Assembly: GCF_023554255.2 (NCBI RefSeq)
Contig: NZ_JAMJWD020000001.1
Span: forward strand, 1 to 64,000
Direction of reading: 5' to 3'
DNA: 64,000 nt
From: Phyllobacterium sp. 21LDTY02-6
Lineage (GTDB): Bacteria; Pseudomonadota; Alphaproteobacteria; Rhizobiales; Rhizobiaceae
Shown here: positions 38,185 through 46,574 of the stretch, in pieces
Layout of the letters: each line of letters begins with the position of its first letter
Position numbering within the stretch: position 1 is the stretch's first letter
Made by a program: the position numbers and the translations under genes
Notes under the pieces: generated by a model
Database searches by the model: none
Told to the model about the DNA's origin: nothing
What the model saw: only the letters and a program-made list of their open reading frames with translations

Positions 38185-39352
38185 TTGGATCTCCTTGGTT
38201 GTCTTGGGTTGCACCGTTCTAGACCCGTGTTGAGATTGCGGCAATTGAAAATGCAACCTGAAACCCAGCTTCGTTTGGGGGTGTTGCCATAATAGCACAA
38301 ATTTTGTCCAACCCATTGAAAGTGTTAAGAAATGATTAAGTTCGAGCTTGGCAGGGGCATTTTTTTGCGCGGTTTCAGGGTGTCAAAAGCGCCTGGCATG
38401 CGGGACCTTCCTGTCTAACCAGGGCCGGGATTCTGCCAATTCGCTGCCACAAACCGGCCGTTTATTTGATAGATCCGGGGCAGGGCCGGCGGCGAATCAT
38501 TGGGGGATCGCCACTGAGCCTTTCCTTATGCTGAGCCATCTCCCGGTTGATTGCACCGCTGTTGCTGCAATCCCTTTAAAGCGCTGCATGAGGGAGAATT
38601 GTTGATCGCGGAAACGGAGGGGGTCCGAGATTGAAACCTCTCAAAACTACCTCCTTGCAATCAAACCCAATCCCTCATCCTGAGCTTGTCGAAGGGCGCT
38701 GCAACGTTTGTGCAGTCTCTTGTTAAATACACAAAACCCTCACCACGCCCGCGAAATCGCGTCTGGTCATTGAAATGGGGGGAGACGGGCGGTCTTCAGC
38801 GCGTCAGTATGGTATCAGGGTCGAGGTCCGAAGACCGCCCGCGACGTCTTTGCCTGCTGTTGCTGCGCTTGTCAGACGCAACAACCCGGAAAACGAAGCG
38901 CCACCTCCGTTTCCTTCTGCAGTTTGCTGGCCAGTCGGGTTTGTCACTTCCGACCGTCCGGCAACGCCATCCTTCCCCAGCTTGTCGAAACAGCACCGGA
39001 AGCTGCTCCCCCACTGGAAAGGACCGAATCACAATAACCCGGTTTCAAAGTGGTGGGATAAGTTTCCATTTATCCCACCAGAGGGGACGGGCGTTGCATT
39101 ACTGTCGTGGGGTCCTTCGACAGGCTCAGGATGAGGGACGTTGATTTGATTGCAGAAAAGCAGGGAGCCCAGGTTTGCAACCTCGCAGAATTATCCCCCT
39201 CCCACCCACCCAATTCCCTCACCATGAGGGCTCACCACGAGGCTGGTTGGCTCACCATGAGGGATCTGATTTGATGGCATGAAGGCTGGAAAATCGGCAG
39301 GGTTGCAGTCATGGTGTCACTTCCCGAACGAAGCCCGAGGGAGGAGCGAATC
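38185..39352. repeat. Gene-free, repeat- and hairpin-rich region
   Basis: No gene is supported in this 1.17-kb stretch. The left end holds the porin promoter. At 38672-38695 lies CCCTCATCCTGAGC followed by TTGTCGAAGGG, and at 39114-39138 its near-exact inverse; both are flanked by TGCAATCAAA-like sequence, making an inverted pair about 45 bases long with 0.4 kb between. Inside are two strong hairpins: GGGCGGTCTTC/GAAGACCGCCC (38787-38797 and 38830-38840) and TGGTGGGATAA/TTATCCCACCA (39051-39061 and 39070-39080). Further CTCACCATGAGGG copies follow at 39218 and 39251. This resembles clusters of dispersed palindromic repeats. Confidence 0.75.
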
Positions 39353-39781
39353 ATGGCGACCAACGAATTGCATCGCGGACGACTCATCGATCACATCCAG
39401 CTGGTGGTGGAGGACCTGCCGGCATGCCGCCGTTTCTACGAGGCCGTTCTCGGCACGTTGGGCGTGCCGATCGGCGGTGCCGCGGAAAGCTTTTTCTGGG
39501 CGGACGAATTGTTCGTATCGTCGGTGGACAGCATGGCGGCCCAGGGCCGGCCAACCGGCCGCCATCACCTTGCCTTCCAGGCGGACAGCCGCGCAATGGT
39601 GGATGGCTTTTATGCGGCGGGATTGGCGAATGGCGGAACCGACAATGGCGCGCCCGGCGAGCGGCCCTATCATCCGGGCTACTATGCCGCGTTCCTGCTC
39701 GACCCGGCCGGCAACAACATTGAAAGCGTCTATCATGGCGAGGCCCGGCGCAGCGCGCCTTCCGTCAAGATCACGTTCTAG
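39353..39781 (+). CDS. VOC family protein (glyoxalase/bleomycin-resistance fold)
   Basis: 142 residues from ATG 39353 (GGGAGGAG upstream). A single vicinal-oxygen-chelate module pair: LIDHIQLVVEDLPACRRFYEAVLG at the start, GRHHLAFQA in the middle and YYAAFLLDPAGNNIESVYH at the end. His in IDHIQLV, His in HHLAF and Glu in NIESVY are candidate metal ligands. The substrate is unknown. Its stop lies only 12 bases before the broken tRNA-Val copy that marks the edge of the mini-island. Confidence 0.88.
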   Translation: MATNELHRGRLIDHIQLVVEDLPACRRFYEAVLGTLGVPIGGAAESFFWADELFVSSVDSMAAQGRPTGRHHLAFQADSRAMVDGFYAAGLANGGTDNGAPGERPYHPGYYAAFLLDPAGNNIESVYHGEARRSAPSVKITF

Positions 39782-39793
39782 GCGCCCGCGGGG

Positions 39794-39850
<57 letters not shown>

Positions 39851-39965
39851 AAATATCCGGCGCGCAATCTCGACTTTGCCGTGTCCGAGATATTGGTTGA
39901 TCTCTTCCATTCGACACACCTGTGAGTTGGTGGACATCGCTCGTTACTGTTGCTAACCAGCGGGT

Positions 39966-41342
39966 ATGCAACACCTGGGTAGAGCAGCCATCTTTGTCGT
40001 CGCCTTCGGAGCCTGGGTATCGATGTCGCCTTATTGGCTATGGGGCGAGCCTCGCGCACTTTCCTACGTTGCAGCAATGGCCATGGTGGCGTTTGCCGCG
40101 CTGCTGGTGTCGGGCCGCAGAATCCGGTTTGAGCCTGTGGAGATGGCCGGCGTTGTAATGCTCGGGCTGTTTCTCATCTACATCAGCGTTCAGCCGCGCA
40201 TGGATGGAGGCCACACGAAATGGATCGGTATCCTCCCATTCCTGGCCTCTCTGGCTGTGATGAGTGACAAAGACCGCCGCAAATGCTTTTTAGATTTTGC
40301 GACGATCTTCGCCATTACCCTTCTGCCCTCGGTGATTGTGTCTCTATGGATCGCGGCCGGTGGACCGATCACGTTTGAAAGCATGCGCCACGTCAATCCA
40401 ACGATGGCGGCGGGTGGCGCTCGGGCGTTGTTGGTTCCAGGTGCGGTTTTCGTAGAATCCAATAGTATCGTTCTACCTTGGGGCGGCGTCCTGTTTCGCA
40501 TTTGCGGGGTGTATGACGAACCTGGAATGGTCGGCACCGTGGGGGCCCTTAGTCTCGCTGCGTTCCGATTTCGGCTGGCTGATTGGCGCGCGTGGATCAT
40601 CTTTGTTGGCGGCGTTTTGTCGTTCTCGCTCGCGTTCATGGCGATGTCGGCAATAGGGTTCATCGCGCGAGCGATCTTCGCACATAAGATGGCAGTGGCA
40701 GTGGCCGTTGCTCCGATAGTGGCGGCAGGGTTCATTGCAACGGGCGTCTGGCATATCTCTGCGCCTGGAGGTGTCGCAAGCGCAGTGCAGATTGAAACAG
40801 ATGGGGGCCCAGGGGACCGTATGGCCGTCGAGGGCACAAGGAGCATTATTGCCGGACGACAGGAATTGCGCCAGACCGGCGCGATAAACAATCGTTCTCT
40901 ACCCGAAATGGAGAAGTTGAAAGCCGAGTTCTTCGCAGGTGATTTGAGTGTTAAATTATTTGGGATAGCCAGTGACGCAAGCGTCGCTAGGGGCGGCGTT
41001 AGTCAAGTCTGGACGCGGCTGCTTACCGATCATGGTTTTGTCGGATTCGGACTTCTCATGATGGGGTGCGCTGCCGTGACAATAGCAGCGTGGGTGCGTT
41101 CGCAATACTCTGCTTGGAGCGTGGTATTCGTGGTTTTGTTCGCGGTCTCTGTATATCAAAGGCCAGTGGTATGGATGCCCTATACGTTGCTTTTGTTATT
41201 TGCCGGCCCCCTGTTCGCGGCCGTTCCTCGAAGGCGGGTGAGGACTACACGCCCGCTCAACACCGCTTCGCAATACGCCTTGGAAATTCCCTCTGCACAG
41301 GCAATTGGCGCGGAATTCGGCGTCAAAAGAAGCCATTCCTAA
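39966..41342 (+). CDS. O-antigen ligase/polymerase-like membrane protein
   Basis: 458 residues with about ten membrane segments, a GVYDEPGMVGT motif in a periplasmic loop (as in many Wzy/WaaL-type proteins) and one large extracytoplasmic loop (about 255-330) before the last helices. It may polymerise or ligate surface polysaccharide, but no glycosyltransferase genes are nearby. Codon use differs from the neighbours, with TTA and other A/T-ending codons (for example near 40950 and 41190), and it is the only gene between two tRNA-Val copies. Both facts point to horizontal acquisition. Confidence 0.72.
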   Translation: MQHLGRAAIFVVAFGAWVSMSPYWLWGEPRALSYVAAMAMVAFAALLVSGRRIRFEPVEMAGVVMLGLFLIYISVQPRMDGGHTKWIGILPFLASLAVMSDKDRRKCFLDFATIFAITLLPSVIVSLWIAAGGPITFESMRHVNPTMAAGGARALLVPGAVFVESNSIVLPWGGVLFRICGVYDEPGMVGTVGALSLAAFRFRLADWRAWIIFVGGVLSFSLAFMAMSAIGFIARAIFAHKMAVAVAVAPIVAAGFIATGVWHISAPGGVASAVQIETDGGPGDRMAVEGTRSIIAGRQELRQTGAINNRSLPEMEKLKAEFFAGDLSVKLFGIASDASVARGGVSQVWTRLLTDHGFVGFGLLMMGCAAVTIAAWVRSQYSAWSVVFVVLFAVSVYQRPVVWMPYTLLLLFAGPLFAAVPRRRVRTTRPLNTASQYALEIPSAQAIGAEFGVKRSHS

Positions 41343-41472
41343 AACTGCGGCGCCAGAGGCGTGATTCGCCCTAGATAAACGGTGGCTGGGTTCACCGAAT
41401 CGGAATCGAAAGAGCGCTATGTATTCCTTCGATCCGGGTATCGCAATGTATTGATTATATGGAGGGGTCAGA

Positions 41473-41547
<75 letters not shown>

Positions 41548-41716
41548 ATCCGACGGGGCGCATACACCATATTGGTTCAGCCTCGTCAATAGGTTGCCAT
41601 GCAAGTTTCCGCCTTTTCGTTGCGAAAGGCGCGAAAGCCCATGATCGCTAGTGTGGTGGAACTGAAATACGCCTCGCAGCGGCGGCAGGGCCGGGGCGTG
41701 TTTCAGATTCGGATCA

Positions 41717-42079
41717 CTAGGCGGCTACCAGCATTTTCTCGATCTCGTTGACGAGATCGCGCAGGTGGAATGGCTTGGAAAGCACCTTCGCATCTTTCGG
41801 CGCCTTCGAATCCGCGTTGAGGGCGACAGCCGCAAACCCCGTTATGAACATGATCTTCAGATCGGGGTCGATCTCGGAGGCGCGCCGCGCCAGCTCTATC
41901 CCGTCCATTTCCGGCATGACGATGTCGGTCAGGAGAAGGGAGAAGGGCTCTTCGCGCAGCCGGTCATAGGCGCTCGCACCATTGTCGAAATGGGTAACGT
42001 GGTAACCGGCCTTCTCGAGCGCTTTCACCAGAAAGCGCCGCATGTCATTGTCGTCTTCAGCAAGAAGTATTCGCTTCAT
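41717..42079 (-). CDS. cpdR: Response regulator receiver protein CpdR
   Basis: 120 residues, a lone receiver domain. The acidic pocket EDD (8-10) and the phosphoacceptor Asp52 in LLLTDIVMPEMDG are present, with Lys in LSKPFHL. The sequence matches my memory of rhizobial CpdR1 almost throughout (MKRILLAEDDNDMRRFLVKA). Unphosphorylated CpdR targets ClpXP to cell-cycle proteins such as CtrA, and phosphorylation through ChpT turns it off. No output domain is expected in this family. Confidence 0.93.
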   Translation of the reverse strand: MKRILLAEDDNDMRRFLVKALEKAGYHVTHFDNGASAYDRLREEPFSLLLTDIVMPEMDGIELARRASEIDPDLKIMFITGFAAVALNADSKAPKDAKVLSKPFHLRDLVNEIEKMLVAA

Positions 42080-42311
42080 CGGTCCGTCCGAATTCCATAT
42101 CGCCAGATCATCCCCAGATCAGCGTTCCGTCTGCCCCACAGAGAACGCTTTTAAGGTAAAGATCGCGTGAATGATTTGCTAGAAATAAGGCCGAACGGGA
42201 CAAATGTCGAGTTGAGACGCCAAGGCGGAAGCATCAGGCGCAAACGTGTCGGGTTTGGCCGTCTCTCCATTTCCATCTTTGGAGAACTTGCATTAATGTG
42301 AGGCGACAAAA

Positions 42312-43232
42312 ATGCGCGGCCCGACAAATCCCGATGGAATGATGACAGCACATAGCGACTTCCCCGACATGCCTCCGTTCGAGTTGCGGCGCCCGTCCGA
42401 CCAGCGCATTCCATTCCTGTTCAATTCCCCGCATAGCGGGCGCTACTATCCGGAGGCCTTCCTGCGCCAGTCGCAGCTCGATCCGCACAGCATCCGCCGG
42501 TCGGAAGATTGCTATGTCGATCAATTGTTCGCCGCCGCCGTCTCGCTCGGCGCGCCCTTGATGGTGGCGCATTTCCCCCGCGCCTATCTCGACGTCAACC
42601 GCGAGCCCTACGAGCTCGACCCGAAGATGTTCGTCGAAGCGCTGCCTTCCTTCGCCAACGGGCACTCGGCGCGGGTGGCCGGCGGTCTTGGCACGGTGCC
42701 GCGACTGGTGGGCGAGGGGCAGGAGATCTACGCGCAGAAAATCCACCTTGCCGAGGCGATGGCCCGCATCGACGAGATCTACAAGCCCTACCATGCCCTG
42801 CTGGCACAGGTCCTCGGCACGACGCGGGACCGCTTCGGCTATGCCGTCATCGTCGATTGCCACTCGATGCCGACGGGAATACGGTTTCCGGAAAACGGTC
42901 TGCGGCCGGATTTCATCATCGGCGATCGATTCGGTACCAGCTGCTCGGCGGAACTCGCCAATGCCGCCATCCACCTGCTGCGCGACCTCGGCTATCTCGT
43001 CGCCCATAACAAGCCCTATGCGGGCGGCTATATCACCGAACATTACGGCAGGCCGGCGAAGCAGTTCCACGCGCTGCAGATCGAGGTCAATCGCGGCCTC
43101 TATCTCAACGAACAGACCTATGAGAGAAAGCCGGGCTTCGAGCAGCTCCAGCGGGACATGGCCCTGTTCATGGCCGATCTCGTATCGCTGCCGGACTATT
43201 GCTTCCTCGACAAGCCGCTGGCCGCCGAATAG
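42312..43232 (+). CDS. N-formylglutamate amidohydrolase family protein
   Basis: 306 residues. The FGase fold is shown by PFLFNSPHSGRYYPE, IVDCHSMPTG and the C-terminal QIEVNRGLYLNEQTYERKPGF. The family hydrolyses N-formylglutamate to formate and glutamate at the end of one histidine breakdown route, though other members act on unknown amides; hut genes are not nearby. It is divergent from cpdR. Later in-frame ATGs at 42339 and 42342 are possible starts. Confidence 0.88.
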   Translation: MRGPTNPDGMMTAHSDFPDMPPFELRRPSDQRIPFLFNSPHSGRYYPEAFLRQSQLDPHSIRRSEDCYVDQLFAAAVSLGAPLMVAHFPRAYLDVNREPYELDPKMFVEALPSFANGHSARVAGGLGTVPRLVGEGQEIYAQKIHLAEAMARIDEIYKPYHALLAQVLGTTRDRFGYAVIVDCHSMPTGIRFPENGLRPDFIIGDRFGTSCSAELANAAIHLLRDLGYLVAHNKPYAGGYITEHYGRPAKQFHALQIEVNRGLYLNEQTYERKPGFEQLQRDMALFMADLVSLPDYCFLDKPLAAE

Positions 43233-43234
43233 CC

Positions 43235-43315
43235 AAAAAAAAGACCGCGCGTGAGCGCGGCCCAAGTCTAGGGAGGAAACGCCCAAGGAGGGCATAGACA
43301 AGTCGCCTTGTCTGT
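43235..43315 (-). ncRNA. suhB/alpha-r14-like small RNA
   Basis: A strong terminator on the minus strand (CCGCGC, loop, GCGCGG at 43245-43260, then eight T at 43242-43235) has no minus-strand gene in front of it. Upstream of it are a promoter-like pair, TTGACA (complement of 43343-43348) and TAGAGT (complement of 43321-43326), spaced 16 bases, giving a start near 43315 and an RNA of about 80 bases. The RNA folds into hairpins GACAAG/CUUGUC (43297-43312) and GCCC/GGGC (43281-43293) with a UCCUU loop, plus a CCUCCC segment, both anti-Shine-Dalgarno. Its place next to the suhB/hisN-type gene matches the alphaproteobacterial suhB (alpha-r14) RNA family, which acts in trans on mRNAs. Confidence 0.82.
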
Positions 43316-43320
43316 CCATC

Positions 43321-43348
43321 ACTCTATGCTGCATCGCACAAATGTCAA
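43321..43348 (-). promoter_or_regulatory. Promoter of the suhB-like sRNA
   Basis: On the minus strand TTGACA (43348-43343) is a perfect -35 box and TAGAGT (43326-43321) a 4-of-6 -10 box with 16 bases between. The predicted RNA start is about 6 bases further, at the first hairpin. Confidence 0.65.
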
Positions 43349-43454
43349 GACGTTTTGTGTTGTTTTTGGGCAATAACAATAAATGCCTAAAATAGATGCA
43401 GTAATTCTTCATTCAGGCCATTATTGAGAACAAAACAGCCGCCGAGGAGCCATT

Positions 43455-44237
43455 TTGACGATCGAACTTTCCTTTTTGCGCAGCCTCGCTGCCGCCGCCA
43501 GCGAGCAGACATTGCCGCGATTCCGCAATATTTCCCTCGTGGACAATAAATATACGACCGGATTCGACCCGGTGACCGAGGCGGACCGCGAGGCGGAACT
43601 CGCCATCAGGCGACTCATCAACAAGACCTATCCGGATCACGGCATCCTCGGCGAGGAATTCGGCGGCGAGAATCTCGACCAGTCGCATGTCTGGGTGATC
43701 GACCCCATCGACGGCACGCGCGCCTTCATCTCGGGCGTTCCGGTCTGGGGCACGCTGGCGGGACTGACCATCGACGGCGATGCGGTCGCCGGGTTGATGT
43801 CGCAGCCGTTCACGCGTGAACTGTTCATGTGCGACGGCGAGGCGTCCTGGTATGAGGGGCCGGATGGCGGGCCGAGGCGGCTGCAAACGCGCAAGACGAC
43901 CGACCTTGCCGAGGCCACGCTGTTCACCACCACCCCTGTCATGTTCAAGGACGCGGCGCGCACCGCCTATGACCGCGTGGAGGCCGGCGTGAAACTCGTG
44001 CGGTACGGCACGGATTGCTATGCCTATGCGATGCTGGCGGCGGGTTTCGTCGATCTCGTCATCGAAACCGGGCTGCACAGCTATGACATCATGGCGCTGA
44101 TCCCGATCATCGAGAAGGCGGGCGGCGTGATCACGACATGGGATGGCGGGCCGGCCGAGAACGCCGGCGCCATCGTCGCGGCGGCGACGCCCGAGCTTCA
44201 CCAGAAGGCGCTGGAGGTGCTGCACAGGGTGGCCTGA
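43455..44237 (+). CDS. hisN: Inositol-monophosphatase family protein, histidinol-phosphatase HisN type
   Basis: 260 residues from a TTG behind GAGGAG. The metal-binding motifs of the family are complete: GEEFGG (about 73-78), WVIDPIDGTRAFISG (about 86-100) and HSYDIMALIPIIEKAGGVITTW. The spacing fits the HisN subgroup, which removes phosphate from histidinol phosphate in histidine synthesis, but inositol or 3'-phosphoadenosine phosphatase activity cannot be excluded. The predicted suhB-like sRNA lies divergently just upstream. Confidence 0.87.
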   Translation: MTIELSFLRSLAAAASEQTLPRFRNISLVDNKYTTGFDPVTEADREAELAIRRLINKTYPDHGILGEEFGGENLDQSHVWVIDPIDGTRAFISGVPVWGTLAGLTIDGDAVAGLMSQPFTRELFMCDGEASWYEGPDGGPRRLQTRKTTDLAEATLFTTTPVMFKDAARTAYDRVEAGVKLVRYGTDCYAYAMLAAGFVDLVIETGLHSYDIMALIPIIEKAGGVITTWDGGPAENAGAIVAAATPELHQKALEVLHRVA

Positions 44238-44259
44238 ACATGGTTCGCCGAGGCCGGCC

Positions 44260-45216
44260 TCAGTCCGTTTCGGCGCCTGTTCCCGGGATAAAGGCGTCGA
44301 AGGCAGCGAAGAACTGCTCCCGGTAATAGTCCTTTTCCTGAAGGATTTCGTGCTGGGCGCCATCGATCGTCAGCAGCGTCGCATTGCGAAGCTGCAGCGC
44401 GTAGCGTTCGATGGCCGGCGTCGATACGACCCTGTCGGCCCCGGCGGCGACGATCAATGTGGGAATCCTGATGGTTTCCATGAATTCCGGCCGGTTCACC
44501 TGGTGGCCGGCCTTGGCTGCCGCCACGATCCAGCTTGCCGTCGGCCCGCCGAGCGCAAGCTGCGGCGCATGTTCCAATGTCTCGAACTGGCGGTTGAAGC
44601 GCACTTCGTCGGAGGTGAGGATATTGCCTTCGAAGGGCGGGATCCGATGCGGCCCGGCGACCATATAGGCACTGCCGAAGCCGCTGAGGCGCAGGGTGCG
44701 TGCGAGGGTCGTCGCCAGGTTTCGCCGAAACCGCGTCGTCGGAACGTCGAGCAGCGGCGAGATCAGCACCATGCGCCTGATCCTGTTGGAAAGGCGGGGC
44801 GACGCCAGCAGCGCCACCAATGCGCCGGTCGAATGGGCCAGGATGTAGAACGGACCGCGGCAATCGGGCAGAAGCAGCGTTTCGAACACATATTCCAGAT
44901 CGGCGGTGTATTGGTCGAAACTGCCGATGTGGCCGCGGGCGGCGTCGCGGATGAGGCGGCTCGACGCGCCCTGGCCGCGCCAGTCGAATGTCGCGACGGT
45001 GAAACCCCGCGCGGTGAGGTCAATGATGGTTTCGAAGTATTTTTCGATGCACTCGCTTCGTCCGTGCAGGATCAGCACTGTCCCGAGCGGTGGCCTGGAG
45101 CCGGCAGCGGGGAAGATCGCATATCGAAGCTGCTTGCCGTCTGGCAGGGCAAGATTATCCGCGCGAGCGCCCGGCGGAATGGGGTTCGAAGGCGTTTCGA
45201 CGAGAGATTGGATCAT
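44260..45216 (-). CDS. Alpha/beta hydrolase, lysophospholipase (PldB) type
   Basis: 318 residues of the Hydrolase_4 fold: LILHGRSECIEKYFETI (oxyanion region), FDWRGQGAS, nucleophile elbow AHSTGA, and a C-terminal DGAQHEIL containing the catalytic His. It resembles lysophospholipase L2 proteins that act on monoacylglycerol or lysophospholipid at the membrane. No signal peptide. It is convergent with hisN and stands in front of a double hairpin that ends the next minus-strand gene. Confidence 0.88.
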   Translation of the reverse strand: MIQSLVETPSNPIPPGARADNLALPDGKQLRYAIFPAAGSRPPLGTVLILHGRSECIEKYFETIIDLTARGFTVATFDWRGQGASSRLIRDAARGHIGSFDQYTADLEYVFETLLLPDCRGPFYILAHSTGALVALLASPRLSNRIRRMVLISPLLDVPTTRFRRNLATTLARTLRLSGFGSAYMVAGPHRIPPFEGNILTSDEVRFNRQFETLEHAPQLALGGPTASWIVAAAKAGHQVNRPEFMETIRIPTLIVAAGADRVVSTPAIERYALQLRNATLLTIDGAQHEILQEKDYYREQFFAAFDAFIPGTGAETD

Positions 45217-45275
45217 TCTTTGGCGTATCCGTTTCGAAAACTGATAGAACGCGCCAGAAGCAAGGTCAAACGGGG

Positions 45276-45351
45276 AAAAAGGTTGACCGGGAACCCGCCT
45301 GAGAGTTCCCGGTCAGGTGTTGCAGGTGGAAGGGACGTTACACCTGCAACA
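45276..45351 (-). terminator. Double hairpin terminating the Arg-rich exported-protein gene
   Basis: Read on the minus strand, TGTTGCAGGTG/CACCTGCAACA (11 bp, 45318-45351) is followed by GACCGGGAAC/GTTCCCGGTC (10 bp, 45285-45314) and then a T-rich run. Both stems are perfect. The element begins 12 bases after the stop at 45363. Confidence 0.85.
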
Positions 45352-45362
45352 ATCTCGGCCTT

Positions 45363-45785
45363 TTAGTATGCCGGGTTGATCTCGATGCTGAAGCCGGAAC
45401 GGTTGCGGTCGTAACGATCGCGGCCGACACGGCGCGTGTCGAGAATTTCGCCATCGCGGGAGACCACCACCAGCACCGGATTGCCGCGACGCGAGGCGCG
45501 CACGAAATACCGGCCGCGCTCATAATCCACGTCGCGTACACGGTAGCCGCGGCGCTCCAGCATCCTGGCGACATCGCGCGGGCCGAAACGGTCGCGGCGG
45601 TCCTCGTAGTGGCGGCGGTCGCGGTCGCGATACCTTTCCTGAACCAGGATGCCGCCCTCGTCGCTGTCTTCGAAATAGATGGCCGCGCCGGAATCCCGGT
45701 CATATCGCGACTGGGCAAGGGCGGAGCCCGCTCCTGCGGTCAGAAGCACAGCCGCCGACAGTGCAATGGCAGTAAACTTCTTCAT
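45363..45785 (-). CDS. Arg-rich exported protein, PepSY-like
   Basis: 140 residues from the ATG at 45785 (GAGG 9 bases upstream; two further ATGs just before it are too close to that site). The signal peptide MKKFTAIALSAAVLLTAGAGSALA is clear. The mature part is rich in Arg, Asp and Tyr and ends in a PepSY-like unit: RDVARMLERRGYRVRDVDYERGRYFVRASRRGNPVLVVVSRDGEIL (in parts). It is probably periplasmic. The function is unknown; PepSY domains are often proposed to inhibit proteases or sense envelope conditions. Confidence 0.75.
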   Translation of the reverse strand: MKKFTAIALSAAVLLTAGAGSALAQSRYDRDSGAAIYFEDSDEGGILVQERYRDRDRRHYEDRRDRFGPRDVARMLERRGYRVRDVDYERGRYFVRASRRGNPVLVVVSRDGEILDTRRVGRDRYDRNRSGFSIEINPAY

Positions 45786-45967
45786 GATCATCATCCTCGT
45801 TCATGGCCGGGAAATTCCTGCCGTTGGAGCAATATCTAATCCTGCCCGACTGAACGAATCCCGAAGGAAGCGTTCATCTTCGGTTCATCATGGTTTTGGC
45901 GGTGAAGCTCTTGAAACTGCGAAATTGCCTAACCAAATTAGACCTGCAGTCGCCAGTGAGGGGCTGC

Positions 45968-46049
45968 TGGTCCCGCGATGCCCGCCAATGAAGGGGGCAT
46001 TAAAAAAGGACCAATACGCAACTTTGTCGCTCTAAAGGAGGGCTTTACA
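45968..46049 (+). promoter_or_regulatory. ROSE-like RNA thermometer in the hsp20 leader
   Basis: Just before the start codon, UCGCU (46027-46031), a 4-base CUAA loop and AGGAG (46036-46040) can form the UYGCU x Shine-Dalgarno hairpin that defines ROSE elements, including the expected G-G pair. Upstream are stacked stems TGGTCC/GGACCA (45968-45973 and 46008-46013) and ATGCCC/GGGCAT (45978-45983 and 45995-46000). The architecture, distance to the ATG and an hsp20 gene downstream all fit heat-induced opening of the ribosome site. Confidence 0.78.
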
Positions 46050-46520
46050 ATGCGTCACGTGGATTTTTCACCACTCTATCGTTCGACTGTCGGTTTTGAC
46101 CGGCTTTTCACCATTCTCGATTCGCTGGCCCAGCCAGACGGCTCCCAGACCTATCCGCCCTATAATATCGAGCGGACGGGCGAGAATGCCTATCGCATCA
46201 CCATGGCCGTTGCCGGTTTCTCTGAAGATGAAATCCAGATCGAGGCCCATCGCAACCAGCTCAAGGTGACCGGTGAGAAGAGCACGGAAAATGCCGACGA
46301 ATCGGCTGAAACGCTCTATCGCGGCATTGCATCGCGCGCATTCGAGCGCCGGTTCCATCTCGCCGATTTCGTCGAGGTCAGTGGTGCCAGCCTGAAGAAC
46401 GGGCTTTTGCACATCGACCTCAAGCGCGAAATCCCCGAGGAGATGAAGCCACGCAAGATCGCTGTGACGGCACTTTCCGACAAGGAAGCCAAGCAGATCG
46501 AAGCGAAGGCAGCCAACTGA
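46050..46520 (+). CDS. Small heat shock protein (Hsp20/IbpA type)
   Basis: 156 residues from ATG 46050 with AAGGAGGG upstream. The alpha-crystallin domain spans about 35-130: YNIERTGENAYRITMAVAGFSEDEIQI, then AFERRFHLADFVEVSGASLKNGLLHIDLKREIP with the GLL pattern. It is a class-A rhizobial-type sHsp, an ATP-independent holdase that keeps unfolding proteins soluble. The leader contains a ROSE-like thermometer. A CTTGAAA at 45910-45916 resembles an alphaproteobacterial heat-shock -35 box, but I could not place a good -10. Confidence 0.95.
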   Translation: MRHVDFSPLYRSTVGFDRLFTILDSLAQPDGSQTYPPYNIERTGENAYRITMAVAGFSEDEIQIEAHRNQLKVTGEKSTENADESAETLYRGIASRAFERRFHLADFVEVSGASLKNGLLHIDLKREIPEEMKPRKIAVTALSDKEAKQIEAKAAN

Positions 46521-46543
46521 TCAGTAGCTGACCAGTCTCGAAG

Positions 46544-46574
46544 GAAGCGGCGCAATGCGCCGCTTCTATTTTAT
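46544..46574 (+). terminator. Terminator of hsp20
   Basis: GAAGCGGCGC (46544-46553) and GCGCCGCTTC (46557-46566) form a perfect 10-bp stem with a 3-base loop, followed by TATTTTAT. The right arm ends at the stop codon of the convergent threonine aldolase gene. Confidence 0.88.

Noticed and set aside
38686..39144. Frames of 119-152 codons in the repeat-rich region
   Set aside because: They consist of translated repeats and hairpins, with no conserved domain or ribosome site.
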